A stretch of 64,000 nt of DNA. It comes from Pigoraptor chileana (lineage: Eukaryota; Opisthokonta; Filasterea). Position numbers and translations under genes: made by a program. This document shows positions 17,075 to 25,919 of the stretch, piece after piece. Position 1 is the first letter of the stretch, and every line of letters starts with the position of its first letter. The notes beneath the pieces are model-generated. The model searched no databases, was not told the origin of the DNA, and was given only the letters and a program-made list of their open reading frames with translations. The stretch lies in the NCBI GenBank assembly GCA_943704495.1, contig CALSCR010004131.1, forward strand, positions 1 to 64,000, written 5' to 3'.

Positions 17075-18770
17075 AGAGTTGCTTTGTCTTGTCTATTTTG
17101 GCCAGTTCTGGCAGGGGTTTAATGTGATTTAGCCACAACAGTTCTTCCGTTGATAGCAGGTTGAGCGGGGGTTTCAGCTGTTCTTTGTTCTTGCTGCTCG
17201 TGCTTTTTAGGGACATCTTGTGCAAAAATTTTGAGTACACGATTGGTTTCGCAATGCCGTTGTCTTCGTGGACTATGCTTGCCATGAGGCAAGTGTATTC
17301 CGCGAAAATGTCGGAAAAGAAATCTCGATCTGTGTCGTCTTCCTGGGATATTATTCGCTGTTCCAATATTTCGGCAATAGACGAGAGATCGGCAAGTTGC
17401 GTCGCCCTTTGCACTGTTATCATTCTTCCGAGACCGTTCTCGTGAATTTGGTAAAACACCTTGCGATTGCCGGCCGCCCATTTTTCCATATTTGCCACAG
17501 TCGTAAAGCGATTCAGTAATTTCTCGGCAGCCAGCATTTCTGGGTTTTTCATGGCATCCGCTGGAGCCAAAATGTCTGACGTGGCCGCGAATGCCGGTCC
17601 ATTTTTAACGTAGTTGAACACGTGATACAATTGGCCACTGGCGCACAGGTCGCGAAAATCAGTATCAGTTGTCAAGTTGCGATGAACGTCAGAATGTATC
17701 GAAAGTGAAAGGTGTCGGAGCACTTCGTCTGCCGTTGGGCAAGTGAGAGTAAGAGTTGTTAAGATCGCGGAAGGCGCCTTGGCGAGAGCATCATCCAATA
17801 TTCCGTCAGTACTGACAAGCACGATCTTGTCGTGCACCTTGAACTTTCGCACCTTTTCCACAAGGCTGCCCACGACGCACCGCTTTGTTAAGAGTTCCAG
17901 ATTTTCTGCAATCCACACCGGCCTGCACTTTCGCATCGTCAGCATGGAAATCACGTTGTCACGTCCAAACACCTCCTCGATAAATTCGTCCGCAATTTTT
18001 GTCGTGACGTTTTCGGGCATATCAAGCGGTTTCACGTCGACAGTTGCCGCAAGAATGTGGGGTTCCAGCGCACTTGCTATGAACGACGAGTTGTGAGTGA
18101 GAATGCCGGATTCCAGCAAGAACCGCGGGGTTCCGTCCCCGCGCGACGGGTTCTTGCTTGCGGACGGGTTCTTGCTTGCGGACGGGTTCTTGCTTGCGGA
18201 CGGGTTCTTGTTTGCGGACGGGTTCTTGTTTGCGGACGGGGTTTGGTTTGCGGACTGGTCTGGGGGTGTTGATAGTTCAAAACCAAAATACCAGCCGTCT
18301 GCCACGCGCTCAATGGCTATTGGCTCGAGCACTTCATTTCCGTTGACGTACCTCACTCCCAACCTGCCTCCGATTGAAGCAAGGACTTCTTTTAGCTCAA
18401 CGTCAACGAGATGGTTAAGTGCTGGATCAAACAGAGTGAGAATGTGATCTTCATTGACAATGTAGGAGTTTGTTGCTTGCACCACGCGGTAGAGTGGGCC
18501 GTAACCAGTGGCTAGAGATCGAACTATGTTGCCGCGCCCGCTCGGGTGGGCGAGCACGTCTCCGATTTGAACGTCGCAAACGCGCACAGATGTTATGTGC
18601 GGATATGCCAAATCTTGACTGTTTTTGCCTGCGGGGCGTTCAACCAGCACGCGCTCATCAATCCCAAGACATTTGCCGCAGCCGCCTGGTCCTTTGATCC
18701 AGAGGAGTCGCTTGGAAGGATCCTTGAGCCAGCCGTTGAATGCCGTGAGGTGGTGTTGGTGAAATGTCAT
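17073..18770 (-). CDS. Replication-factor-C-like AAA+ ATPase interrupted by a mini-intein
   Basis: 565 residues encoded, of which ~371 remain after protein splicing. The host protein begins with a helix, then LLWIKGPGGCGK (residues 22-33), and resumes with SSFIASALEPHI after the intein, giving a complete Walker A (GPGGCGKSS). Overall order fits a clamp-loader subunit: N-terminal ATPase, a sensor-like segment near VSTDGILDDAL, lid region, then helical collar. Clamp loaders place the sliding clamp on DNA. The acidic Walker B stretch is weak, so it may be a large or accessory subunit. Splicing is needed for a working P-loop. The 3' end exists in a second partial copy at 14437-14549, and the stop overlaps a hairpin. 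Confidence 0.75.
   Translation of the reverse strand: MTFHQHHLTAFNGWLKDPSKRLLWIKGPGGCGKCLGIDERVLVERPAGKNSQDLAYPHITSVRVCDVQIGDVLAHPSGRGNIVRSLATGYGPLYRVVQATNSYIVNEDHILTLFDPALNHLVDVELKEVLASIGGRLGVRYVNGNEVLEPIAIERVADGWYFGFELSTPPDQSANQTPSANKNPSANKNPSASKNPSASKNPSASKNPSRGDGTPRFLLESGILTHNSSFIASALEPHILAATVDVKPLDMPENVTTKIADEFIEEVFGRDNVISMLTMRKCRPVWIAENLELLTKRCVVGSLVEKVRKFKVHDKIVLVSTDGILDDALAKAPSAILTTLTLTCPTADEVLRHLSLSIHSDVHRNLTTDTDFRDLCASGQLYHVFNYVKNGPAFAATSDILAPADAMKNPEMLAAEKLLNRFTTVANMEKWAAGNRKVFYQIHENGLGRMITVQRATQLADLSSIAEILEQRIISQEDDTDRDFFSDIFAEYTCLMASIVHEDNGIAKPIVYSKFLHKMSLKSTSSKNKEQLKPPLNLLSTEELLWLNHIKPLPELAKIDKTKQL
18090..18671 (-). other. Mini-intein (194 residues) in the Walker A loop
   Basis: It starts with Cys (CLGIDERVLVERPAG, block A). 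VCDVQIGDVLAHPSGRG follows, then the TNSYIVNEDHILTLFDP region with the block B His, block F GWYFGFELS, and it ends FLLESGILTHN with Ser as the next host residue. These are the residues needed for standard splicing. The insertion point, between the P-loop Lys and Ser, is a known favourite of inteins in ATPases. There is no homing endonuclease between blocks B and F. Instead the loop between F and G carries ~40 residues of NPSASK-type repeats encoded by a hairpin element and its tandem array. Confidence 0.9.
18125..18255. repeat. Hairpin element and 18-bp tandem array inside the intein
   Basis: GCGGGG-TTCCGT-CCCCGC (18125-18142, six-base stem) with tail GCGACGGGTTCTTG is followed by six or seven copies of CTTGCGGACGGGTTCTTG. 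The tail matches that of the hairpin at 8929-8946. The period of 18 keeps the reading frame. The array encodes the Asn-Pro-Ser-Ala-Lys repeats of the intein. Confidence 0.75.
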
Positions 18771-18978
18771 GCTTACGTTTGTCCACTCTTGGCCCTAAGA
18801 GCGTTTCGCCGCTAATCTATGACCAGTCCTACATATGCCAAGACTGTGTTTGAGGTCAAAGATCCCATAATCCCATACCGTGGTGAGCGGCGGATACGCT
18901 CTTTGCTTATTTTCTTTTTTTTTTGGCGCCCGTCCCCAAAAAAAAAATGTCTCACAAGTAGTATAGGATTTTGACTAC
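18771..18978. promoter_or_regulatory. Divergent promoter region with two hairpins
   Basis: 208 bp between the RFC-like gene (minus) and the large core-type gene (plus). A plus-oriented GAGCG-TTTCGC-CGCT hairpin at ~18799-18814 belongs to the RFC-like gene's 5' side, and a minus-oriented hairpin (18885-18901) to the other gene. Runs of T (18909-18924) and A (18940-18949), then AGTATAGGATTTTGACTAC, precede the ATG at 18979 and are likely promoter elements. Confidence 0.5.
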
Positions 18979-21153
18979 ATGGCCGAAAAGCAAGTTGAGG
19001 CGGCGTCATCCGTTGAGCACGAAATCACAAAGCTCATGCAGGCCAACTCGGTGAATATTCCGAAGGAATCGTATGACGCTCTCGTGTCCAAGCACGGCAA
19101 GGAGACGACTGACGAGAAGATTGTAAAGGAGTTCAATCGGGTGATAGCCTTCCGGATCAACAAGATTGCGGAGAAGCTGTCCTACGCGTTTTACAAGAAG
19201 CACGGACCCCAGAGCAACAAGGTGATGGCGAATGAGCAGGTGTATCGGGCGATCATTGACCGTCGTTCCGAGTTCTACTTTCTGAAGGTAGACGAGCCAA
19301 CCTTCGATGCGATTATGAAGCGCATTCGGGAGATCTATCCCAAGCTCGGGACGCAGGAGTACGTGTTCAAGGACATTTACACACCGAGCACGCCCATGGC
19401 CAATGTTCTTGGAAACGTCATCCAGAAGCCGGTGTTCAATCTAAAGACAACGACAAATGAGGACGCTGATGCTCTCAGGAAGATCCTGGAGGAGGGTTCC
19501 AATGTCCATCACGTGGTGGCCAACCAGCAGATTTATCAGCAGTATCTCATGTACAACGACCTTGACATTATTACAAATGGACACCGCACCGATAACGATT
19601 TTTTCAACCCATCGCTGCATAACCCGTCCTGCTATGTGCATCCCGTTGTTGCCGCCATGTTCGTGCCGAAGATTCAGTCGCTGGACGACCGTGTGCTGCT
19701 CAGTGATTTCTCACGCATGATCCGTTCGTGCCACGGCAACACTGGCTTTGTCAGCATGAGCGACATTCAGCTGCACTACGACCTGACGCACGATCCAAAC
19801 GACGCCATGTGTTTTGCCAAGTCAGATTTGGAAAGCGGTCGGCTGTCCGTTTTCAAGGACCTCCTCAATCGGTCGCAGGTGCAGAAGTTCCTCAAGGAGT
19901 CCATTTGGAACCTGCGAGCTGGACACTTCTTCAGCGGAAGCCAGTGCTTCACGAATGAGCTCATCGCGCGCATGGAGGGTTGCAGGGCGTCGCCGTACGA
20001 TCTGCCGCACCTGTCGATGCTCCGTGACGAGGGCATGTTCCTCAAGAGGCTGCTGGGGGTGTTCTGCTTCCGATCGGCCATTGCGTACAACGATCCGGTC
20101 CTGATGCACGGTGGCCTGGCTGCGATTGCGCCTCGCCAGTACCCTATCAGTCTGGTTGAACTTCGTCCGCAAATGCCGGAGAACCCGCAGGATAGGCCAA
20201 CGTACAACATCAAGAAGGCGCTGTATACCTCGCAGAGAATGATTGACGGTAACCGGCTGATCGAAAGCGCGGAGAGGATTCTGTCGACGAACAAGGAGGT
20301 GCTCTTCTTCTATGTCAACCGTCGTCTTCAAATGCGATCTGCGTTTGTGCCGCCTGGTATTCCCGGGGCAATGATCGCTCAGGGAATCAACGTGAATTCG
20401 GCGCAGGTGATGCCAATGCCGGCGCTCGTGCCCATGAGCGAGAAGCTGAACGACCTTTACCTCCAGTTTAGCTCTGATGAGCCCACGACGATCAAGGATC
20501 TGTGCACTCTCGACGTGGAGGGAATCCCGTACGTTCTGAAGTCGGCAGTGTGCGTGAGGACGATTGCCCCGCGGTCAATGACGCGGACGACGCCGCCACT
20601 CAGCTCGGATGAGATTATCGTGGGCAGCTTCACGTATCTGTTTGAGTACAATGAAGGCACCGTCGCGATTCACAAGTATGATCCAATCAACGCCCGAGAA
20701 AATGAACCCGTGATGAATCGCGGTGTGGACATTCGACAGGTGTTGGCCATTCTCAAGAAGAAATGCACAATTCTCGTGTACGTGAAGGATGTCGAAAACA
20801 ACAGTGTAAGGATTAGCACTACTCGAATTGCTGGCATGACCCGCCCAGAAGATCGAGAGGCTTCCGACCGGGACGCTTCCGACAGGGAGGCTGGCTCTGA
20901 TGAGGAGTCCGAGTGGGATGACGCACCTGCCGGAGCGAGGTCATCGCGAGTGCATCTCCCCCCTGGAGCGCAACTGTACGATTCAGGTAATATGGCCGTT
21001 CCATACAGAACTTTGACCGAAGTCGTGGATGCAGATTTGTTTACTTCTGGCTTTGAGATGCGCGATGGATATAATCTCGTCAGGCTGGTGACCTCGGACC
21101 TCGACAATGGCGCCTATTTCTATGTCCCAAAGACGACACTGCCGACTCGTTAA
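18979..21153 (+). CDS. Large virion core-type protein (possibly P4B-like)
   Basis: 724 residues, no signal peptide or membrane span, intact. Helical N-terminus (residues 1-100), a central folded region with DLDIITNGHRTDNDFFNPSL, VYRAIIDRRSEFYFLK and ELIARMEGCRASPYDLPHLS, and an acidic Arg/Asp/Ser repeat near 625-650 (EDREASDRDASDREA) before a final ~60-residue domain. Size, composition and its place beside replication and packaging genes suit an abundant internal virion protein of nucleocytoviruses, such as the P4B-like core protein. I cannot prove that from motifs. Hairpins bound it on both sides, at 18885-18901 and 21171-21187, pointing outward. Codon use is more GC-rich at third positions than in its small neighbour, which suits high expression. 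Confidence 0.6.
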   Translation: MAEKQVEAASSVEHEITKLMQANSVNIPKESYDALVSKHGKETTDEKIVKEFNRVIAFRINKIAEKLSYAFYKKHGPQSNKVMANEQVYRAIIDRRSEFYFLKVDEPTFDAIMKRIREIYPKLGTQEYVFKDIYTPSTPMANVLGNVIQKPVFNLKTTTNEDADALRKILEEGSNVHHVVANQQIYQQYLMYNDLDIITNGHRTDNDFFNPSLHNPSCYVHPVVAAMFVPKIQSLDDRVLLSDFSRMIRSCHGNTGFVSMSDIQLHYDLTHDPNDAMCFAKSDLESGRLSVFKDLLNRSQVQKFLKESIWNLRAGHFFSGSQCFTNELIARMEGCRASPYDLPHLSMLRDEGMFLKRLLGVFCFRSAIAYNDPVLMHGGLAAIAPRQYPISLVELRPQMPENPQDRPTYNIKKALYTSQRMIDGNRLIESAERILSTNKEVLFFYVNRRLQMRSAFVPPGIPGAMIAQGINVNSAQVMPMPALVPMSEKLNDLYLQFSSDEPTTIKDLCTLDVEGIPYVLKSAVCVRTIAPRSMTRTTPPLSSDEIIVGSFTYLFEYNEGTVAIHKYDPINARENEPVMNRGVDIRQVLAILKKKCTILVYVKDVENNSVRISTTRIAGMTRPEDREASDRDASDREAGSDEESEWDDAPAGARSSRVHLPPGAQLYDSGNMAVPYRTLTEVVDADLFTSGFEMRDGYNLVRLVTSDLDNGAYFYVPKTTLPTR

Positions 21154-21170
21154 ATTTGTGTGTGACAAAA

Positions 21171-21187
21171 GAGCGTGTCCGCCGCTC
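21171..21187 (+). terminator. 3' hairpin of the core-type gene
   Basis: GAGCG-TGTCCGC-CGCTC with tail ACCACGGTG, 17 bases after the TAA stop. Confidence 0.6.
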
Positions 21188-21274
21188 ACCACGGTGCAGT
21201 ATGCGCGCGGATAACGGATAAATACAATTTGACAAAATAGGTTTTTTTTGGCCACAGTTATTATTACTGTCAAA

Positions 21275-21475
21275 ATGATTTTAGACGGCATCACCGCTTC
21301 GTTGCTGTCTTGGAAGAATAAAAAGCACGGGAAACGGCGTATTATCATTTTTATCACGTGCGTATTGGTGTGCTTGTGCGCATTTATTGCAATAAATAAT
21401 GTACCAGACGTAGCAGTATCTCAAGCCGTTATTAATCCACCGGCGGTGAGCTTTAGACTCCCAGACTCCGACTGA
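21275..21475 (+). CDS. Small single-pass membrane protein
   Basis: 66 residues from ATG 21275. A basic stretch (WKNKKHGKRR, ~17-26) precedes one hydrophobic span (IIIFITCVLVCLCAFIAI, ~27-44) and a short tail. The topology suggests the N-terminus inside. Its TGA stop forms the start of a hairpin stem. No homologue recognised. Confidence 0.55.
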   Translation: MILDGITASLLSWKNKKHGKRRIIIFITCVLVCLCAFIAINNVPDVAVSQAVINPPAVSFRLPDSD

Positions 21476-21489
21476 GCGTTCCGCCGCTC
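21474..21489 (+). terminator. Hairpin overlapping a stop codon
   Basis: GAGCG-TTCCGC-CGCTC, tail GCCACGGGTTT. The first two bases belong to the TGA stop of the preceding gene. Confidence 0.7.
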
Positions 21490-21639
21490 GCCACGGGTTT
21501 AGTCTATCGCGGCCGGGTTGTCTATCACGGGAGATGTTTTTATTGCAGGGCTTGTTATCAACCAAATTACAAAATTTGATTGACAGTGCATTTAAACTGT
21601 GAAATCGCTATGCTATTGCCACGAGTCTGTAAACGACGC

Positions 21640-21845
21640 GAAATCGCCGCTCACAACTAACGAATCTGTACTTTCAAACAACAACAGTTGCACAACTAAC
21701 GAACCTACTTTCAAACAACAACAGGTGCACAACTAACGAATCTGTACTTTCAAACAACAACAGTTGCACGACGACTAACGAACCTGTACTTTCAAACAAC
21801 AACAGTTGCAAGACTAACGAACCCGTGGTGCGCGGCGGAACGTGC
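21640..21845 (-). repeat. ~38-bp tandem array ending in a hairpin
   Basis: About four units of ACTTTCAAACAACAACAGTTGCA plus ACTAACGAA(C/T)C(C/T)GT run from ~21660. They end at ~21830-21845 with minus-oriented GCGCGGCGGAACGTGC, which encodes the last residues of the next gene. The rest of the interval 21476-21813 holds nothing else recognisable. Confidence 0.7.
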
Positions 21846-23439
21846 AGAGGTCGAATATCGTCCCGCCCCCGCTGATCTCAATTGGCGCATAATTTTCCGT
21901 CAACAGTATTTGATCCACAGTTACGTTGCGCTGAAATTTGACCATCCCTCCTTGTTTGTACGCTAGGGTGTGCAGCGTTCGCGTACGATCGGACACAACC
22001 ATCCACTTGTAGATGCCGGGCTCGCTCATATATGCGACCACCGTTCCCGGCTTCACCCTCGACTGTTCATTGAACGCCGGATTGCCTCTAACGTGCCTCA
22101 CTTCATCCGACGTCAAATCGCTTCCCAGTTTCGCATCCAGGTATTCCGCAAAGTTCTTCATGAGACATTCCAGAGGCAGCTCGCCGTCGCGCAAACTGGT
22201 CTGAATGGAGTTGGCAAGCGCAATGACGTCGTCGGGAATACGCGCCCGTTGACTGTGAGATGTATGCGGCATGAGCGAGTTGCTGCCCACCGTGCCAAAA
22301 ACGTCTGCGAGTTTCTCATTGGTCAACGGCCGTCTCTCTGAATCGCCAGCTGGACAATCCACACGCAACAAATACCCGTGGCACGGCACATAGAACCGCA
22401 CGTCGTCCATTGCATATATGACGCTCCCGAGTCGACGGCCGTTTGTTCTCTGAATCCTGCTCGCGTGCGTTTCTGAGGTGTGACCGTCGTGAATGTCCTG
22501 GATGGTAATGTCGTCCACTGTTATGTGGCCAATTTCCACTTGGCGGTCAATTAGCACGAGCCCCGCCATCAGCAGCTGAAACAAGACGGATTTCCACGTG
22601 TCCTGCGTATGCACTCCAGAGTTCACAGCGGTTCGAACCCCGCCCTCCGTCGTGTACGACTTGCGCGTGATCCATTCTGCAAACGTCAGAGAAAACGGCT
22701 CGAGCGCCGCGACGACCATTTTATTACCGTTCACTGTGATTCCCGCCTTGGACGCAAAATCCGAACTGGCGTCGCATCGGAAATGCGTGTATAGAACGGG
22801 AAAGTTGGGGCACACCTTTTGACTCACCAGTTGAGAAAGCTGCTCGTAAATGCGAAGGTCCTTGGCGGCTTCACGGGAGCTCGCCCACACGCGGAGTTGG
22901 ACGTCGAGTGGGACGGTTATCGTCTTGAAGCGAGCAGAGGCATTTTCGATCGTCACGTTCATTTTCAGGTGGCTGTGGATACGACCGATCGTTCGATCGA
23001 CCGCGCTCGTCAGCACACCCGCACGGGCACTCGACGGCTGGATTGCGCTGAGTTCAAAGTGAACGAGGAGATTGGACAGGTTCTTTCCAGAGACGGTGCG
23101 GTCTTCGCCATCGAGAAATTGCCTCACATGCGAGACGATTGCATTTTTCAACTCATCACGATCTGACGTGACAAGGTAAGGAAGGGAGCCGCTTCTCTGC
23201 AACGTGGGATACAGACCAACCACGCCAGCAAAGTTTGAAACGAGTACTCCTTCGCGAGGCTTTTCCTCAATCACGATCTTGCTGCGATATCCTGGATTTG
23301 AGAGCATGATTGCCAAATCGTCGTTTGACATGTAATTCGACCCATAGGCCATTTGCTTTCTGGCCGTGGGCGCGGTCTGCGGCATGACAAGCTGACCGCT
23401 CATCATGAACTCGGCAGGGGGCGTAGAGTTGTTGCGCAT
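21814..23439 (-). CDS. Kinase-fold paralogue A (probable pseudokinase)
   Basis: 541 residues. A central segment, WKSVLFQLLMAGLVL followed by GHITVDDITIQ, aligns with WRSILFQIVFNLALI...RHNDFKANNVLV of the active-looking kinase at 52393-53757. Farther on, MDDVRFYVPCHGYLL aligns with LDDLEYSVPNTGLR in that protein. The catalytic loop is not a classical HxD...N loop, so catalysis is doubtful and I read it as a pseudokinase. The N-terminal ~200 residues and the final ~150 are not recognised. The last residues (CTFRRAPRVR) are encoded by a hairpin. It lies back to back with another paralogue on the same strand, so the pair may be co-expressed. Confidence 0.6.
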   Translation of the reverse strand: MRNNSTPPAEFMMSGQLVMPQTAPTARKQMAYGSNYMSNDDLAIMLSNPGYRSKIVIEEKPREGVLVSNFAGVVGLYPTLQRSGSLPYLVTSDRDELKNAIVSHVRQFLDGEDRTVSGKNLSNLLVHFELSAIQPSSARAGVLTSAVDRTIGRIHSHLKMNVTIENASARFKTITVPLDVQLRVWASSREAAKDLRIYEQLSQLVSQKVCPNFPVLYTHFRCDASSDFASKAGITVNGNKMVVAALEPFSLTFAEWITRKSYTTEGGVRTAVNSGVHTQDTWKSVLFQLLMAGLVLIDRQVEIGHITVDDITIQDIHDGHTSETHASRIQRTNGRRLGSVIYAMDDVRFYVPCHGYLLRVDCPAGDSERRPLTNEKLADVFGTVGSNSLMPHTSHSQRARIPDDVIALANSIQTSLRDGELPLECLMKNFAEYLDAKLGSDLTSDEVRHVRGNPAFNEQSRVKPGTVVAYMSEPGIYKWMVVSDRTRTLHTLAYKQGGMVKFQRNVTVDQILLTENYAPIEISGGGTIFDLCTFRRAPRVR

Positions 23440-23450
23440 ACTAGGCGTAT

Positions 23451-25919
23451 TTACAGCTGCACCTCCTTTCTGCTGCGGGTTGTCGATTTCACTCTCAGCG
23501 AATGTGACGTTTTTTTTTTGCGTTCATCGCCCCCAAACTGACCCCCAAACTGACTCCCAAAACTAATGGGGGGCAAGCCAAATTGCGGCGGCTGCATTCC
23601 ACCAAACGGGAGCTGGCCATCAAACGCAGCAGACGGCGCACCAAACGCAGCAGACTGCGCACCAAACGCAGCAGACGGCGCGCCAAACGCAGCAGACGGC
23701 GCGCCAAATGCAGCAGACGGCGCGCCAAACGCAGCAGACGGCGCACCAAACGCAGCAGACGGCGCACCAAACGCAGCAGACGGCGCGCCAAACGCAGCAG
23801 ACGGAGCGCCAAACGCAGCAGACTGCGAACCAAACGCAGCAGACGGCGCGCCAAACGCAGCAGACTGCGAACCAAACGCAGCAGACGGCGCGCCATACGC
23901 AGCAGACGGCGCACCATACGCAGCAGTCGGCGCACCATACGCAGCAGTCGGTGCACCAAACGGAGGGGTCGCACCAAGAGCCGATTGTGCACCAAACTGA
24001 CCCAACGGCATCCCAAACTGACCCGATTGCACCTGTTGAAGTCTCGGCTGTCCACCGATCGGAATGCTGAAGTGTTGCCCGTCGAACGTTGGTTGGAACT
24101 GCTGCACTCCAGCATTTCCCAAAGCCGCGCTGAACATGTTTCCGCTCGCATCGGCCATACTTGTCAAATTGGCGTCAGGCATGGACGGTGCACCAAGAGC
24201 GTTGGCAAATACGTTGCCGCCCCCGTGACCAGTTTGCGGATTGGCGGCTGGAAATGGCTCTCGCGGTTGTTCATCCACAATAGCGGCCAATGCTGACAGT
24301 TCAATGCTGTCGGTTGTCGCGACTGGCTGATCGACCGGCTGAACTACCTGCTGATCGACCCGCTCGGGCTTTTGCACTGGCGGCTGTTCTGAATCCCCTC
24401 CCCCAATCAGAGGCGTAAGGTCCGACAATGAGATTGATATTGGGCTCGCAGCGGGATTGGTTTGCGGCTTGACTTCTGGCACGCTTGGTGTTGGCTGCGT
24501 AACCTGTGCAGCTTTAGGGCTGGCCGTCGGCACCGCCGGCTCAGCCGTAGCGCCTGCTGAGATATTTGGCGCGCACGCGGGATATTCTGTTAGTTCGTCC
24601 ACCGGAGGCAGATTTGCCGATTTGTACTCTGTGAAAAACGGATCGGTCAGCAAAATCTGTAGCGCCGACTTGTATTGATAGTTCTCGTCAGGCAAGAACA
24701 GATTCTTTGGCACGTCGGACGTAAACGAGTAGTCTGTGTTCTGCGGGAGATTTCGTCGAATAAAGTCCCGCACTTCCTTGGGAATCACGCTGTTTTCATC
24801 GTTCATCAGCTTGGCACCAACTATCCCAAACGGACTGTATTTGTTGAACCCAACCAAGCTCCGCAGCAAGTAATACACGTCAAAGTACGGATTCGGCTTG
24901 TCTGGCTTCTGATCGACCGCATAATTCTCAAGCTGGCCAGGGATCACCGCGTAAATGAGATCGCCCACCAACACCTGTACCTTGTCTGGCGACGGCAAGT
25001 TGAACTTGTACGAGCCAATTGTCTTTTGTACGGTGCGACCTGTCGTTGGCGTAGCAGCCATGCAATACATGATCTCACAGTGCTGGATGTCGAACCTATT
25101 GTGCCGGAACGACGGGAACGGGCACTGCACCTGGGCAAGAAAGACGAAGAGCTGTCCCAAAATTTGGCGCCACACTGCAACGCTCAGCGATGTGTTTGCC
25201 ACGCTCGGCAATGTGTTGTCCCGAAAGAACTTGGACAGGTAAGCCACTTCGTACTTGAGATGTTGAGGACGCGTCATCTCGGAGAAGGTCACGCGAAAAT
25301 AGTCAAAGCACGGTGTCTTGTTTGGATCTTCCGAATCCTGCACGAGCTTGGTGATGGGATCGGTTTCGCCTCCCTTTGACTGCAGGTGCTTGGTAATGCA
25401 TCCCAACGTTTTCTTGTGAATGCGCATGGCGGCATAAATGTAGCGCTGTTCCGTCTGTTCGGCGGATGCTGGTGTCGAAACAGACAGCTTACTGAGCTTC
25501 TCGCGGAACAGTTCATAAAACTTCAAGCTGACGTTTTCGGGATGCTTTTCGTCGTCGTAAGAGCCAAATGACCAGCCCCCGTTGCCGTCAGGTTTCCCCT
25601 TCTCCATGGCGGCAATGCGGACCATATATTCGTACGCGGTCTTGGGATTCTTGGGATCCGTCTTGCGCCCGTGAAGAATGATCTTGCGATTGCCAATAGC
25701 TACGCACCTCAGCTTATCCCCTTCAAGAAGCTTCTTAAGGAGACCATAAGCGTCGTTGTCTGCAACATTGATCGGACACGTCACTTCGTACGCGTTTCCG
25801 CCGCGCTGTGCTTGCGAACCACCGCGAGCTGCCAGACCAGGAAAGCGTTTTTCGATCCTGTTCGCAATCTGGCGCCGCAATACGTCAGCGTTAATATTTA
25901 GCATCGTGCTTGTGACCAT
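23451..25919 (-). CDS. Kinase-fold paralogue B with FG-repeat tail (probable pseudokinase)
   Basis: 822 residues from ATG 25919; an ATG five codons in is also possible, while the open frame above it is only hairpin-derived. Residues ~1-470 match the kinase at 52393-53757: WRQILGQLFVFLAQVQ then FPSFRHNRFDIQHCEIMY against FPAFRHNDFKANNVLV, and later YFDVYYLLRSL and IPKEVRDFIRRNLP against YYDIHYFFNTL and IPQQIKDFVNRVVP. The catalytic loop looks non-catalytic. Residues ~480-640 are Pro/Gln-rich. ~690-790 is a run of FGAPSAA heptads (some YGAPSAA, FGSQSAA), like nucleoporin FG repeats. The end is basic. Confidence 0.7.
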   Translation of the reverse strand: MVTSTMLNINADVLRRQIANRIEKRFPGLAARGGSQAQRGGNAYEVTCPINVADNDAYGLLKKLLEGDKLRCVAIGNRKIILHGRKTDPKNPKTAYEYMVRIAAMEKGKPDGNGGWSFGSYDDEKHPENVSLKFYELFREKLSKLSVSTPASAEQTEQRYIYAAMRIHKKTLGCITKHLQSKGGETDPITKLVQDSEDPNKTPCFDYFRVTFSEMTRPQHLKYEVAYLSKFFRDNTLPSVANTSLSVAVWRQILGQLFVFLAQVQCPFPSFRHNRFDIQHCEIMYCMAATPTTGRTVQKTIGSYKFNLPSPDKVQVLVGDLIYAVIPGQLENYAVDQKPDKPNPYFDVYYLLRSLVGFNKYSPFGIVGAKLMNDENSVIPKEVRDFIRRNLPQNTDYSFTSDVPKNLFLPDENYQYKSALQILLTDPFFTEYKSANLPPVDELTEYPACAPNISAGATAEPAVPTASPKAAQVTQPTPSVPEVKPQTNPAASPISISLSDLTPLIGGGDSEQPPVQKPERVDQQVVQPVDQPVATTDSIELSALAAIVDEQPREPFPAANPQTGHGGGNVFANALGAPSMPDANLTSMADASGNMFSAALGNAGVQQFQPTFDGQHFSIPIGGQPRLQQVQSGQFGMPLGQFGAQSALGATPPFGAPTAAYGAPTAAYGAPSAAYGAPSAAFGSQSAAFGAPSAAFGSQSAAFGAPSAAFGAPSAAFGAPSAAFGAPSAAFGAPSAAFGAPSAAFGAPSAAFGAQSAAFGAPSAAFDGQLPFGGMQPPQFGLPPISFGSQFGGQFGGDERKKKTSHSLRVKSTTRSRKEVQL
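23618..23962. repeat. 21-bp coding minisatellite
   Basis: About sixteen copies of GGCGCACCAAACGCAGCAGA(C), with variants GGCGCGCC and TGCGAACC. It encodes the FGAPSAA heptads of the preceding entry. The copy differences are mostly silent or swap A-P for S-Q, indicating selection on the heptad. Confidence 0.9.

Noticed and set aside
17073-18770. D5-type SF3 primase-helicase
   Set aside because: The order around the P-loop and the helical C-terminal half fit a clamp-loader AAA+ protein better, and no primase or D5_N part is present.
23495-24296. Arg- and Gln-rich frames opposite or beside the FG-repeat region
   Set aside because: Shadows of a 21-bp repeat that is open in several frames. Only the FGAPSAA frame continues into a folded domain.
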